Of a stretch of 64,000 nucleotides of DNA, positions 10,681 through 23,800 are shown in pieces. The translations under genes were made by a program, and so were the position numbers. The stretch is taken from the NCBI RefSeq assembly GCF_000524195.1, contig NW_020170464.1, forward strand, positions 120,431 to 184,430. Reading direction: 5' to 3'. Below the pieces are notes generated by a model, which was not told where the DNA came from, did not search any database, and saw only the letters and a program-made list of their open reading frames with translations. The DNA is from Echinococcus granulosus. Lineage: Eukaryota; Platyhelminthes; Cestoda; Cyclophyllidea; Taeniidae. Numbering within the stretch: the stretch's first letter is position 1; every line of letters starts with the position of its first letter.

Positions 10681-13600
10681 ATGCCATCTTTGGCTTTACA
10701 TCCACGAAACCTTAAGGTCATTGGCCTGGTCATTTTGACTCTCCAAACCACCGCGCTAGTTCTTCTCATGAGGTACACGCGTCTTCCCTCAGCCACCAAC
10801 CCCGCCAGTAGCCTCTACCTCACTTCCACCGCAGTATTCTGTGCTGAAGTGTGCAAAGTTGTGGCCTGTTTCTGGGCTGTCTTCGTGCAGAACGGTAATT
10901 CCCTCAGAGCGACATCTACCGAATTGCAACGTGAGCTCTTCTCTGCGCCGCTGGAACTTGTCAAATTGGGCGTTCCTGCGGGGCTATACACCTTGCAGAA
11001 TAATCTGCTCTACGTGGCCCTATCCAACCTTGATGCGGCCACGTATCAAATCACCTATCAGTTGAAAATCCTCACTACGGCTGTGTTTATGGTGGTGATG
11101 TTGCGCAAGAGGATTACGATCTCGCAGTGGATCGCTCTATTAATTCTCGTTATAGGAGTTGCTTTTGTCCAGGTGTGCTGCTCTGTTGCCTAATGCTAAC
11201 TAGTACCCACCCTAAATTAAAACATCTCATCATTTTTTCAACCATGGGTTTATTTTTTGTCCAGATATATTTTTAAACAAATTATGGAAGGAGCTTAAAT
11301 GTTTCGTCCATAGGTCACGATGCTCATCTCTAAACACTTTCAGATGTGCTCTTTAAATAGTGGATATAAGTAACATACGCTGCAGTAGTCATTTTCATTG
11401 TGAGCATAGCACTTGTACGGGTTCGCCTGTTGCGAATGGTGCTGAATTCCGATGTGGCATAATTTCATCTTCACCTTTTTTCTGGTCCGAAATATACCTT
11501 TGAAGCTCTCTATTCAGTGGGCTTAGAATCCTGTTCCCTTACTTTCTCCCAATACTGCAAACAAAGGGCAACATTTAAAAGATACCTGTATTGTAGGAGA
11601 TAAGTGGGCGCATTTAATGGCGCTCTACTAGCAGTTAAGTGAACTAGAACACTATGATTTCACCTTCAATATTGAAAAAACGCCCCCATTATTTGGTTCT
11701 TTTAATCCCTCATTTGACGTAGGACTGTTATTGGGGGTGGACAGACCTACATCATCCTTTTTCGCTGTGTTCTAGTAGTGCTGGTTTCTTCCCCTTTCTT
11801 GAAAATTGCGGACTCGAAAAACCAGATAATAGTTTCATTCTTATATGACTTATTCTGTTATGCAATATGTGGTGTTAATAATTAGGACGCCAAATCTGAC
11901 TCACGCAGCCACTTTACCAAGAAAATGAAGGAAGGGGAGCAAGTTTTAATGTGACTAAATAAAAAGCCGATGAAATCATAGGTGGAATGGCCTACTTACC
12001 GAGGCACTAATGTCCCAGTTGGTCACTGTCATAGCGTATAAATAACTTCACTGGTACATACCGATGATTAAGGTGGCTGTGAGTGATTACAGGTGCTAAA
12101 GTATGAGTGTCAAAAGAATGGTAGCCTTTTGAAGTCAATATAGTTGTATGTTTTGCTTAATAGTGCGGCTGAAAGATTTCCTATTCTACAAAAATTGATT
12201 AAGGAGTACACATCCTACACTTATTCTCGTAATCTAGACCTTGACTGGCATTAGGCTTTTCTGCTTTGTTTCTTACACACGCCCCGTACATATATTTGCC
12301 TTTTTCTATTAATTGGGTCATGCAGGGGCTTTTTCAGTTAAACAGTCGTCATCGCAAGCAGGAGAAAAAGCATAGGCACAATGCAATCTTGCAATTTTGC
12401 CTCGAGTCAGTCGTCCTGGAAGAGGTTTAACTCATGCCTCCATTACTGTAGCTCCCACTTATAGCCTGATTAGGGGATGTCTTTGTTCAATTGACAAGGT
12501 GCTTCTTCGTAGGCGAAATACTTTTCTCGATTGACTCTTTCTCTCTTAGCTAGCGCCATCTGCCAACGCAACAGCCAAAACTCCCAAACCACTGCCAGCA
12601 CACCAGAATACCCTAATTGGTCTCACCGCCGTAATTCTGGCCAGTCTTTCTAGCGGATTTGCAGGAGTCTACTTTGAGAAACTCATGAAGTTCACCGCAC
12701 CCTCCATTTGGATTCGTAATATTCAACTCGGTGAGTTATTAGGCTTGTGGCACCCACAAAAATAGGCTTCTTTTCCCGTTTTTTCGTGCTCTGTGTCGTA
12801 TTTTTTTGACAAATCTTGCTATTGCAATACTTGTACCGTTTTATCACTTCTAGTTCTACGGTGACTACCTCTGTCATTCCACGGAGGCATTAAATGATGT
12901 GCTTCAACAACTTTTTTGCCTTAAAGTAAGCCTAAATAAATTTGTACTTTAACGGCTTTCATAAGGTCTTTATCTGTGTTGTTGAGGTAAAACAGAAAAC
13001 AGTTCCTCAACAACAATGCCCTATCAGTACTTTGAAGACAACCCCGTAGATGTCCAATCATCCATCCTCTTAATCGTGCAGGCCGCGTGAAAAGACAGAG
13101 TTTAATGGAAAGTCTCCCGATTTCAAAATTGGCAGGTCTGTGTTTCTTCCCAATAGCCGTATGCAGACTGTCGTAGTGTTTCTGAGACCTAAGAGCAAAT
13201 CACTTTCATTCAGTGCACTTTCGTGCATTTGTTATGCGATTGTTCTCAGGTTATCCTCTTTGTCTAGCCTCTACACAAAACTCGACACGAGATGGTACTG
13301 TTGTCACATTATTTTGCCCTGAGTGCATTTACTGTGACACACCTTAGGCGACTTTAAATTGTATCAAATATTTCTGGTCTTCTTAGGTTTCGTATAGTTT
13401 GCTATCGTCGTGGTACTCTTGAAGGTGCTGTACAAAGCATTATTACAAAAGCGCATTTATCAACTGTGCACAAGTTGAATGGGCAGCAGGAATGGGCGGA
13501 GCTGCGCACCACTGACTCCCAGTGGTTGGATAAGTGGAAGCTTTATTCTGGTGCTTAGTCGCCGTTCTAGTATGGATGCTGCTTTAGACGTTGGTAGTGG

Positions 13601-16600
13601 TCCACCTCGAGACATGAGCCCTCCTACGACGGTTTTTTGGTAAAGCATGAAAACCTCTAGATTCGCTTACTCCTTGTACATCTTGCTGATTGTTAGCCAA
13701 ATGTATGAAAGGGATGATGTTTCGCTGCGAGTCCACTTTGCACCTTCTTCGCTTTGGGTGATAGCATTGGCCTGAACTCAAATGTCATTTCAAGATAACT
13801 ACCAGTACAATTTCTTATCTATTTTTCTCTCCCAACCATATACAAGATTAGCTAATTTTCCTACCCCTAGCCACCTCCTTTTCTATCTCACGTTTGTTTC
13901 ATGCCTGCCTGTCCTATTTCGTACGTGAAGATGTGAGTGACGAATGACAAGGTGAAAATGAGGACGAGGATTAGGATAGTATAGTATTACCCTTTTTGTC
14001 ATTCTAAAGGACAAATTTTGCTATAGGAGGCATGCAAAATGAAGCTGTTGCATGATCTCATTTCCCATGCCACCGATTCATTAAGTGCTGCCAACTTTCT
14101 CTCAAAAAGGAGCCAATTTTTCGTACACTCAAATTGTATCAGGCGAAATCCAGTGGTACTGGTCTTTTTTACTCCATTTTATGGTTATTTATTGAATAGG
14201 TCACGCAATGATATGGCTGAGATGCAATCCAAGCGGTAAATTGCCAAGTTCAACTCCCACCCATTGGTTTGAGCATTGCTGTTGATGTGAGTGGTAGAGT
14301 TGTTTACCGCACCAAAAACGATCCGCTAAACTTCAACTAACCAGTCCTAATAACTTATTTTATGTAGCTACAATGATTGGGTGTCAGATAGATCTGTTAT
14401 TGTGTTTGTTGAGTGCTCTTTGAATCACCTAACACTATCTCGATTTGATGTCGCACCCTGTACAATCGCTAGACACTTCGGCGCACTTCTGCTTTTGTAT
14501 CAGTAGTGGTTTGTCATTTTTGTGGCGTAGCATGATAACGGTTGGTTCAGAATTGATCAATTTCTGTTTTTGTGGTGCTCTGTTCATGTGGTATAACTTA
14601 AACAGTCGACCACTCAGCTTCAGCTCCTTTAAAATTCATTACCATTGCTGATAAACTGTGTAGTTTCTATGTGATAACGTATATTTTTCGCTCTCATAGC
14701 AGAAATTTTAATCGTGCCAACCACTTGGTATAACGAGACATTTTTCGTTTGCAGGAATCCTACCAAATTACAGGACTTTTGACTTCATTTTTTCCATACA
14801 AGGTTTTCTGTTGTTACATTTACTCATACATTTTAGCTATTGGCTAGCAACTCAAAAGATTTACCATTTAGATCTGATTCGCCCTTGGAAGCCTGCTTTT
14901 CTTCGTCATTGATGCTGAAATGCTGATATCCGAGGCATTTCTTTAGGGATTCAAGCGGGTGAAAATAACTCGAAGTAAGGTGCGAGCTTTGAGAAGGACG
15001 TAGCAATGCCCACTCAGTGAGTTGCTCTAGTGTTTGCGTAGTGCGACAAACAAATCTAAGATTGGCGCTTGCTCGGAGGAATATTAGCCCTTTACGATCA
15101 AATTCGGTCGTTTCTTCCGTAGAGACTTATGCACACCACGTAGAAAACAACGGCAATGCTGACTATTGATGTTTAAATTACAAACTTGGAAATCCACCCG
15201 AATAACACCACGCGCCTTGGAGTACACCTTTCATCGCCTTATTTTCACATACACCATTGCTCGAAGTTCCTTGGCGGTGGTGAATTTGTATTCTTCCACC
15301 ACATCGATGCTCGTATGTCCAAATTTCTTCACATTTACTAATACAAATCGGAAAATTCTAGCCTTTATCAAAGCTTTGTTTATTTCAGCAACCAACCAGT
15401 CTGCGTTTATCAGAAGCGGAAATTTGCCTTTGTAGTCACCGTACACTAACTTGTTGGAACTTCCAACCTTGAATGGTTGTTTTTATCATTTATGCATCGA
15501 TTCTTGAAGACTGGGCGTTTTACGCGCTAAATATTCATAAAGAATTACTACTGTTTATTCGAAATCACTGCGACTGGAGTCTTTGCCGACACAGGTACGA
15601 TAGACCGCCTTATCGTACTCTACTTGACTTTTTGTGTAGGTATCTGCGTGTTTGGGTTCCAGACCTTCTTTAGTATGAAGCCTTGTTTGTCAACGTCCGG
15701 TTCTCTACGCATGCACTACCACTACCATCGTACACAGAAATATTTAGACTGACCTAAGTCATACGCCCCGGCCATTATTCCACGATGGGGACGGCCGTGT
15801 GTAGTACCGCTACAGTAGCACACCCTTTTAGAGACGCAATATTCAGGGCTCCTGTAAACGATCCCTTTTGGGTCACGTCATGTCCAAGAACAGAATAGAA
15901 GTATTTGATGGCTCATACTCTTTGTACTGTAGAACTTTCACAGAGCATCTCACAGTCAACAACAGGACGGATTAGTATTGTTAAAAATCAGCCACAGCTG
16001 AAAAAGGAAGCATGATCTAATCTAGAGATTATGGCAGTTGCTTACCTTTTCAAGCTTTTCGGTGGTCCGTTAGCCTTGTATGCCTTTGCCTAGCCGTGAC
16101 CGGGAGGAGTGTTGATTTAGTTTTATGCACAAATGATAGAACTAGTTGGATTTTTTAAGTTTCTCCTCTCCTATTTCTTCACGGATGTATTTCTTAATCT
16201 TCACAAGGATTTGTGTTTCTTCGTTGTTTTTTAAATTTTATGATGAAAAAACAAGTAGAAGGTTAGCAATGGTTACTGGGTCATCTTGTTTGGCATGGAG
16301 AAGCAATGAAGTTGCAGGTTTTCAGTGACCTTCAGAAAAGACAAAACGCGTGATTTTGGCTTCAAGGTAACTAAATTAGGTCGTAGAGTCTTTTTAAATA
16401 CAAGAAATAGATACATAACATTTATCGAGCTAGCAGTTGGTACAAGTTATCACCTTTTTTTTCATTCCCAGCGGGATGCGGAGTTGGGGAATTCAACTTA
16501 TTTGAGACATTTTGCCTCCAGGCGTAAGAACAAAGTCCCAGACACCTCATTTTCTATTTCACTTGCATTGACCAACTCTCTGTCCATGACTTTGGGAACT

Positions 16601-18811
16601 ATTGCGATGGGGTTATGGAGTGTGAAAACCAGAACGAGGATGAAGGTGGGGATGGGATTGATGAAGCAGCGTCTCCCTTCCTTGCATCCTGAAGCGCGAA
16701 ATTTCTCGTGTTGAAGTTCTGCATGATCATACGAGGGGTGATGTATGAAGAATGAGGTGTTGCATGGTCTCGTAAAACTGGGACTGACTTCTGATTCGCT
16801 GAATCGTGCTGGGTGTTATTGAAAAGGACGTTAATGTTGCAAATCGCTTGGTGTGGGGTGAATTTTAAAAGGTAAATGTTTGGTCTACAGCAAGTAACCA
16901 GTTCCGTCTCCTGTCCGTCCTGCACAAAGCAAGAGTGGTCGTCTGCGAATGAAGTGGAACCCTAGAAGTGTGGCGTGTCTACCAGTGGATTCATGGGGGA
17001 TGACCAATGACGTCTCTAAAATTCTAAAGTTGTTTCTCATTATAAATCAGTTTATCAGCCACTCATCAAGCAGTGTGTAATGTATGTGCTTTTTCTGATG
17101 TGAAGTGGGTAACAAATTGATATTCTTTGAAGCCGACCACCATTTTTTTATGCCAGGCATGTGGCACGCATTTGCTTAGTATCTTCCAAGTCCTTTCCTC
17201 AATTGATGCAGGTGTAAGCGAATTGTTTTATCGTCCGCTTTAAGCATTATTTAAAGTTATTATTAAAGTTCTAGTCTCGGATCGCCTTAGTCAATAATGA
17301 CGCTTCGTGCTCCATGATTAGGAATAACGGTCCCTTGCTAACTTTGTGGTTCTTCATCTGGTAAATCATCAATGGAATTAAATTATTTGAACTATTTCTG
17401 GGTATGGATTTAACTACTGCTCCTTTTCCAAATGCCACATGTCAAATTTAGCGCAAATCCCCTAAGCTCTGAGGTTGGGTTAAACTCCCTTTTAAAGCAG
17501 GCAAACTAGGACATTTGTCAAGTTCAGTTGACACCAGGAAACAAGGGGTGAAAAGTAGGCAAAAATTAGTGCAGCGTGTCTGCTTTGAATGTATGTCTGG
17601 GTATAGTCGCATCCATTTTACAATCTTTTGCAAATTTCGAGTCATGACAGTCTTCTATACCGGAAGCTGCAAGACTTTTGGAGTGCAGATTTATTCCTTT
17701 GGGGTCTGACGTGTTAACTTAAACCAGAAACACCAGCTGCCATCTTCATGTTGAACCTTTTTGACAGGTTTTTGGGGCTCCATTTTGGCCTTCATTGGTG
17801 TCTTTTTGACTGACGGTCATGTCGTTATGCGGGATGGATTCTTCCGTGGCTACAACTTGTTTGTGGTCATTGTCGTTGCTCTACAGTCGCTAGGTGGACT
17901 CTGCGTTGCAGTGGTAATCAAGTACGCTGACAACATTCTCAAGGTCTTCGCCACGTCCATTTCCATCATCTTCTCTTGTCTCGCCTCCTACTACCTCCTC
18001 AATGACTTTCAACCTAACTGGTATAACTTTCTTTGTGGAATCGATGCCCTTTTTTTAAATGAGACGTTTCGTGGCTTAACGACTTTACAGTTCTGATGAT
18101 AAAAGTTCTATCGAAGCGGCTTTTTCCATTCCATCCTTCCAGACCAATCACTCAATTTGGCCATTTATTCTCTTATTCATGATACAAACACGTCAAATTT
18201 GGTGCCATATCATTAAAAGCGGTGCCGAATGCACTTCTCTTCTTCACTTGGGCCTTCTGCTCATTTAAAAGTGTTAACCTTGACGTTGTAGAATGTCAAT
18301 CGAGGTGCTATTTCGAAATCGGCTTTGTGGAATTTCACTGTGGTTACTGTTAGTTAATCTTCAAGCTGGTCTGTTTTTGACAACTTCTCCGTAGGCAAGT
18401 AGTGGCAAGCCTTCCCCCAGTAGTATACATGTGATGTTCCAGCTATAACCTAAGTCTTCTAGTGTTATTAATTTGATTATCGCAACTTTCTTGCATTGCC
18501 AAATTAGGCCTTTGCTTTTCTAAGCATTTAAGATCCTGTAGTCATGTGATCTTATAATGCTTCTGCGAAGAAATCCCAACACAAAGTAGGCGCAAACAAT
18601 ACCCGTTTAAACAGTTTTTATGCTACTTTAAACTGAAGTGGTTAGCAGTCTTAGGTGCCAACGACAATTTGTAATTCTTATTTTTTACACTGGTTACAGG
18701 TATTTTGCGATCGGAACGATAGCTGTCTTGAGCGCGACCGCTTTGTACAATTTGGGCGGACGAGAGAAACCACCTCCATCCGAATTACCCCTCACTACCA
18801 GCAAAGATTGA
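10681..18811 (+). CDS. SLC35A3: UDP-sugar transporter, SLC35A2/A3 type (Golgi nucleotide-sugar antiporter)
   Basis: Exons are 10681-11172, 12550-12730, 17768-18020 and 18700-18811. They join in frame to 345 residues with a TGA stop. The product is a multi-pass Golgi membrane protein expected to import UDP-N-acetylglucosamine or UDP-galactose in exchange for UMP. Family signatures are visible: [20 protein letters not shown] and YQLKILTTA in exon 1, [13 protein letters not shown] and IWIRNIQLG across exons 2-3, and [11 protein letters not shown] and FATSISII in exon 3. The length is close to SLC35A3 in vertebrates (about 325). Donors are GTGTGC, GTGAGT and GTATAA. Exon 4 encodes the last hydrophobic helix and a short polar tail without an obvious dilysine signal. 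The start at 10,681 is chosen because it follows an acceptor and gives the expected N-terminal NLK...LQTT segment; an upstream in-frame start at 10,639 would add residues foreign to the family. A2 and A3 substrates cannot be separated by eye. Confidence 0.92.
11173..12549 (+). other. Intron 1 of transporter gene
   Basis: 1,377 bases between phase-0 sites (CAG/GTGTGC and TCTCTTAG/CTAGCG). I see no nested gene or repeat. Confidence 0.8.
13880..14110 (+). repeat. Dispersed repeat family B, partial copy
   Basis: Resembles the later copy in two blocks: GTGAAAATGAGGACGAGGAT against GTGAAAACCAGAACGAGGAT at 16,621, and GTTGCATGATCTC against GTTGCATGGTCTC at 16,761 with similar following bases. It is more decayed than the 6.9 and 16.5 kb copies, and its ends are uncertain. 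Confidence 0.4.
16449..16810 (+). repeat. Dispersed repeat family B, copy 2
   Basis: The left 200 bases match 6,857-7,112 and the right part (about 16,730-16,810) matches 14,030-14,100. This is the copy that links the other two, so the full unit is probably at least 350 bases. The open frame 16,325-16,714 over it has no recognisable domain. Confidence 0.55.
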
Positions 18812-19714
18812 GATTCTTCCCCTTTTATGCCTTCTCGCCGCCGCTACCACCTGATGAGGCCCACTTGTCTTTCCACCTAGTCTTTTATGGGATACGATTT
18901 CAATGTGGAGTATTTATGCACTGCAAGTAGATGTCACTTCTTTCGATCGGGAAAGTGGGGAATAGGGAGTGATGCTTTGATGTTTTTTAAGAGAAACTTC
19001 AGTCATTTGGGGGAACAATGCCAGTGGTTAGCCGCAGGCTGATGAGACGTTTTGGTTCTATGGGCGGGTTTGCATGCAAATCTGAATTGGTTTCTCTCCA
19101 GCAGTGCGGGTGAGCTGCGCTTCCTTTCATTTGTGAGCGTCCGGATACCGCCCAATTTGGTTGAGAAATCATGCTAACTTTTGTACGGCGTAGGCCTCTG
19201 GAGGTCCACATGATTCGCATGGACGTAAACGGTGCGTCAGCCTCTCAAGATAGTTATCAAGGTACTAAGGGGAACGGAAGTTTATGTCGTAGTCACCGGA
19301 TGGGGAGGGCGGTGCGTTATTCCAAGATGCGTTGCTATGGCGTCCATCAATGAGGCGGTATGGGAGCGCAAAGCACGCTTTCGAAATTGCCGCTCCTATG
19401 ACCAAAAGAGATTAATTCGAATAACCGCAAAATATTGCACTTTAAAGTTTGTTTCTTTGTTAATTTGAAGATGTATTGACATCCTCTTCAGAGCTGACCG
19501 CCTTGCGTAATGCATGTTTGTTTGTATGAACCTTAAAGATAGAAATGGAACTAACCGCAATAAATTCGTGATTGAGCCCTCAGTATCGGTCACCAAGGCA
19601 AAAAAAAAACTATAATTTGCCAAAAATTGTAGTTATCTGCAAAATTGTCACATTTCACTCGTCTCAGATCAAAGATATAAAGCTGATGGTGGAAGGGCAA
19701 AATAGTGGGAGAAT
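18812..19714. other. Transporter 3' flank; no further gene seen
   Basis: No canonical AATAAA lies close behind the stop. Overlapping short open frames near 19.0-19.5 kb on both strands are unsupported. Confidence 0.4.
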
Positions 19715-19886
19715 TGCAGCGCCCCGAGCCTTTCCTAAAGACGAAAGAAGACAATACTCGGGCGGAATAGGGAAGGTGCTAGGACTACTGACATGTCCAG
19801 CAAGCCGGTTTTACTTGGTGAGGCACAATGGCCAAATCAAAAGTGGCCTCTTCCAAAACCGCGAGTGAAATATACAACGTATCGCA
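19715..19886 (+). repeat. LTR-like repeat family A, copy 1
   Basis: 172 bases beginning TGCAGCGCCCCGAG and ending CGTATCGCA. It aligns along its length with the copies at 20,072 and 62,594, with shared blocks AAGACGAAAGAAGACAATACT, GGCGGAATA, CAATTCAAAAGTGGC-like and ACCG.GAG. The TG...CA ends suggest a long terminal repeat of a short retrotransposon. No protein is encoded. Confidence 0.6.
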
Positions 19887-19957
19887 CGAGTGTCTCCTAA
19901 AAAAGATTCACATGCATGCCACTTTGTGGAAAGTTGACTGCTTAACTCTCAAGTGTT

Positions 19958-19992
19958 ATGTCTTCTTTCGTCTTCGGGGAAGACTCAGGGGG
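19958..19992 (-). repeat. Inverted fragment of repeat family A
   Basis: The reverse complement of this short segment contains CTTCCCCGAAGACGAAAGAA and continues GACA. It matches the 5' part of copies 1 and 2 (the AAGACGAAAGAAGAC block). It sits in opposite orientation between two direct copies, which indicates rearrangement or nested insertion. Confidence 0.5.
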
Positions 19993-20071
19993 GTTCACTA
20001 GCTTGGACTCAAAAAATACAGCAACTCTGGATTTTCGGTTGCAGACAGTACGTTTACCGACTTGATGGTAT

Positions 20072-20258
20072 TGTAGCGTCCCGAGACTTCCCTGAAGATG
20101 AAAGAACACAATACTCTGGCGGAACATATATATTCAGCGCAGAGTTGGTTTCTGGGCTACTGGCATGGCCCGAAGGCCAGCCCACCCGACGTAATGCCAA
20201 GGCCAATTCAAAAGTGGCTCCTCGCCAATACCGAGGGATAAACAACCATCGTATTACA
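20072..20258 (+). repeat. LTR-like repeat family A, copy 2
   Basis: 187 bases from TGTAGCGTCCCGAGAC to ACCATCGTATTACA, with 4-base inverted ends TGTA/TACA. It contains ATATATATTCAGCGCAGAG and a small hairpin-like core around CTGGCATGGCCCGAAGGCCAG. It lies about 360 bases from copy 1 in the same orientation, so the two could be the terminal repeats of one miniature element. No matching target duplication is evident. Confidence 0.65.
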
Positions 20259-20825
20259 GCGTGGTAACTCTCTTATGCCAATCACTTGATTTCTGGTTAA
20301 ACGATTCGGACGTTTGCTATATTAATTACGGCTTGTTTAAAAGAGACACAAAAGGAAAAGAAATAGCGTCTCATTTATTTCAGTGCAACATGCTCCAAGT
20401 ATTCTAACTAAATTTTTTAAATAATTACAGTCTGATTGGATTGCACAAATAAGCTTCAGTGAAATATTCTCATCATATATGGCAGCCAAAGTTAAGATAT
20501 TAGTTAGAGTGTCAGATTTAGTTAATATGCATCTTTATTTATATGGACTCGCGATTATGCGTTTATTTTGACTAGGAGTTCAAGTGTCCCTGTTGTGTTT
20601 TTTGAATCCTGCAATGTGGTAGAATTTATCAGTTGAATTGCTCAGAATTACATCCACATTTACTCCTTTATTCAGTGAAACTTTATATTCCTGCCTTTGA
20701 TCGTCGGTATAGGTCTGTGTACCTAGGTCCTACCATTCGTTGTACTATTATTTTATATTGTTGTGCATTTCGTGAATAACTGCTACTTTAATTTGCAATT
20801 TACGACCACATTGAGGGTTTAATAA

Positions 20826-20843
20826 TTTAACAGTCTTAGTGTT
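20826..20843 (+). promoter_or_regulatory. Possible 3' acceptor(s) before TAF6 ATG
   Basis: TTTAACAG and TTAG end at 20,833 and 20,839, 10 and 4 bases before the ATG at 20,844. This is the same arrangement as before the transporter, enolase and MEK starts. Confidence 0.35.
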
Positions 20844-23800
20844 ATGTATTCGGAAGAGCGAAAGAAGCTAAATCGGCTCTCTCGTAAGGCTTCCAACACC
20901 TGTGGAACCAAAAAACGCCTTCTGAACAGCCGTCTGGCTGGAAAATCCTCCCTTAAGGGCCAAAAACATCCTAACAGTAACGGCGTTCATTTGTCTCGTT
21001 CCACAACTTCGAGACATCTCGACTTTCCTCTCGAATTTTTCAAGTCCTGTGCTGAAATTAACGCAGTCAGTCCCTTCTCCGGAGAGGGCATTAGCGTGCT
21101 ACAGAAACACCTCTATCAAATCACCACCGCTCTTGTGCAGAATGCCGTTCGTAACATGGAACAGAATCGGCGCGGTACTCCCCACATCTCCGATATTGAT
21201 TCTGCGGCTCTGGCAATGGGTATGGACATTCCCTATGGTGCAGCTACCGGTGAACTTATTCCGGTGAGAACTAGCGGACGCAACGCTGCTCCTGGAGTGG
21301 GTGGAAAGATGATTCTAATTCGAAAGGACAAGGAGGTGGATATTAAGACCCTTCTGCGACGTCAACCCACTCCTGTGGTCTACGACATCAGTCTAGTGGG
21401 TGGGTTTGTTGTTATTACTATAGTTTGTCAATTTTTAATTTGAATTTTTTCGTTTTCGGAGCTAGTACTATTCTTTCTCTTCGGTAGTGCATTGGTTGGC
21501 GATAGATGGGGTCCAGCCGGCCTCACCGCAGAACCCACCACCAGAGTTTCTGCGTCGAATGACAATGCTTTCGGGTACCCAGACACCGAAGGCGATTTGT
21601 ACAGCCCTAAACCCCACTTTAAAAATTGACGACACGCAGCAGCCGTCTGTTGACGCAAAGACTGATAAGAACAAAGCGGGGGATGATCGGGCTTCTCACC
21701 CGCGGGTTATGCAAGCCCTTCATGTCGAAGTGAGGAATTGGTTTAGTTATCTAATGGATTCTGTTTCATCTGTCTATAATTCTATACATCGTTTGTTAGT
21801 AGATTTTTATCTCTTTAGCCAAAAACTAGCTAAAAAGTCTATCGCTAAGTCAGGATTATTGCCATCTTAAATTTGGCGTTGCAATTTTGCATTCGGGTGT
21901 TTCTTTTTGTGATATGGGTCTATACTTAGGTTATTAACTGCTTTATATATCAGCATTATAATTCAGCCTTTGTAGTCTCAGTGAGAACGAGACATTAATT
22001 GGACCAGTAGGTGTGTTTTCTGTTAGGTGTTAGGGCGCATTCTTTATGCTCCATTATCCGCTCCCGTACCTTCGGTTAACGTTAGCAATTCACCCATTCT
22101 GTCTAAGCATGAACTACCATACTAATCCGAATGGTTATCTTCTAGATATTGATCTGATTTACAAAATCAACGTGTATGATATTATCAGGCAATTGAGAAT
22201 ATTACCCTGATATCATACTTCTGGACGGTACCTTTAGCAAAAGCCGCGTTGCGTGCTCTACAAAACACACCTAACTGAAAATTAACCAAGCAACTGTCTT
22301 TATTGATCTGTACTAGCACTTGTCATTAACCATTAAATAATCCATGAATGGTTTAGCTCTCTTTTACGTATGGGTCAAATTCTCGTTTGCAACACATATT
22401 TCCCTTCATCAAAGCTTAGAGCAGCCTTTCAAAGGAAGTACTTGATTGATTTTGAAAATGCACTGAATTTTGTTTGAATAAGTATGGCTCGTCTTTTATT
22501 CAATCCGCTTGCTTTTCACATCCCAAGACTAGGAGGAGTAGTGTGACAACTCCTAACTACAGTGAGTGGAATTTTTTATTCTTAAAGTCGTACTTAATTC
22601 ATCACTTTGTACCTTCCCCTCTTCAGCGACGTCCACAAGAAGTAAGTCAAGAATTGATGCTCTATTTTCGGGAGCTCACTGAGGCCTGCGTCGGGGCCAA
22701 CGAGATCCGTCGGCGAGACGCTCTGGAGAACGCCACTCTAGATACCGGTCTGCAGCCCCTCGTGCCCTACCTAGTCACCTTCATTGCTGAGGGTGTAGGT
22801 GTCACTCCTCCTCTTCCCATCCTGCTGTCTTCGTCTTTTCTACTCTCGTTCTCCGTCTAGATCCGACTGAATGCAATAAACAGCAACCTGGCTATCCTTA
22901 TCTACCTGGTTCGTCTAACTAAGGCGTTGGTTGACAACCCCAACGTCTCCCTGAAGGCCTACTTGCAGAGCCTCGTGCCGGGCATAATCACTTGTAGCCT
23001 CTGTCGCCAGGTCTGCGCTAAACCCATCACCGACAATCACTGGGCGCTGCGCGACTTCGCGGCTAAGCAGCTTGTCGCCATCTGTAACAAGTAGTGGCCT
23101 CCACTCCATTTTTCTAAGCGTGTTTATGATGTAAGAAGTAGCGTTACTTATCGTCTGGAGCTATTCATTAGCTGTTGTATTCACGTTTACATTGAAGTAA
23201 TTCTGCCTCACTTCTCCTCTTATTAGATGTTTAGCTCTCTGAGGTAATAAATCTTGTGATGAATGTTTTGCTCATGTTGCATTGCAGCATTTGGTTTTCT
23301 CGATAATTTTTTAACTTTGACTTTTGATCATCTTTTAAACTGGTTTTTTTTGTCAACGATGATACAGATTGTGATGCATTGAGTGCCAGTTTATTTTGCC
23401 TTTTGGTAAACCTATTAATAGTTGGAGTAAAATTTTCTACTCAGTCGCTCGGCATTATTCAAGTAGCCTCAACCCATATATCTTATTGAGCGTCAAGCTC
23501 TAAACACTATTTTACTAAGCTTTCGATTCTCTTAGGTAATATCGCTTTCGTTGACGTTTTGTCTTATTGTTTCACCTAGTCCTTTAACAGTGCATGAATG
23601 TCACCACTTCGAAACCACTCCTTTTTTGTGTGGTTATTACTCCTCGATTCGATTTTCATATTTGGAGAGCTTTTGAATGTGACTAAAGTTAAAGTTCCAA
23701 ACTTATTTCGTAAATTTCCTAAAGGTACTTGCGTCTTGCTCCCTCCTCCCTTCCCACCTTCCCCATTCCGACGGCTGTTTTCCAGTCTCTGAAGTTATTT

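Larger units (their letters stand above)
12731..17767 (+). other. Intron 2 of transporter gene, 5 kb, repeat-bearing
   Basis: 5,037 bases, by far the longest intron in the complete genes here. It holds two segments of dispersed repeat family B. No coding exon in either strand could be supported; the open frames inside (for example 15,166-15,446 on both strands) have no family resemblance. Confidence 0.8.

Noticed and set aside
16325..16714. 129-codon open frame in transporter intron 2
   Set aside because: It overlies a diverged dispersed repeat and has no transposon domain.
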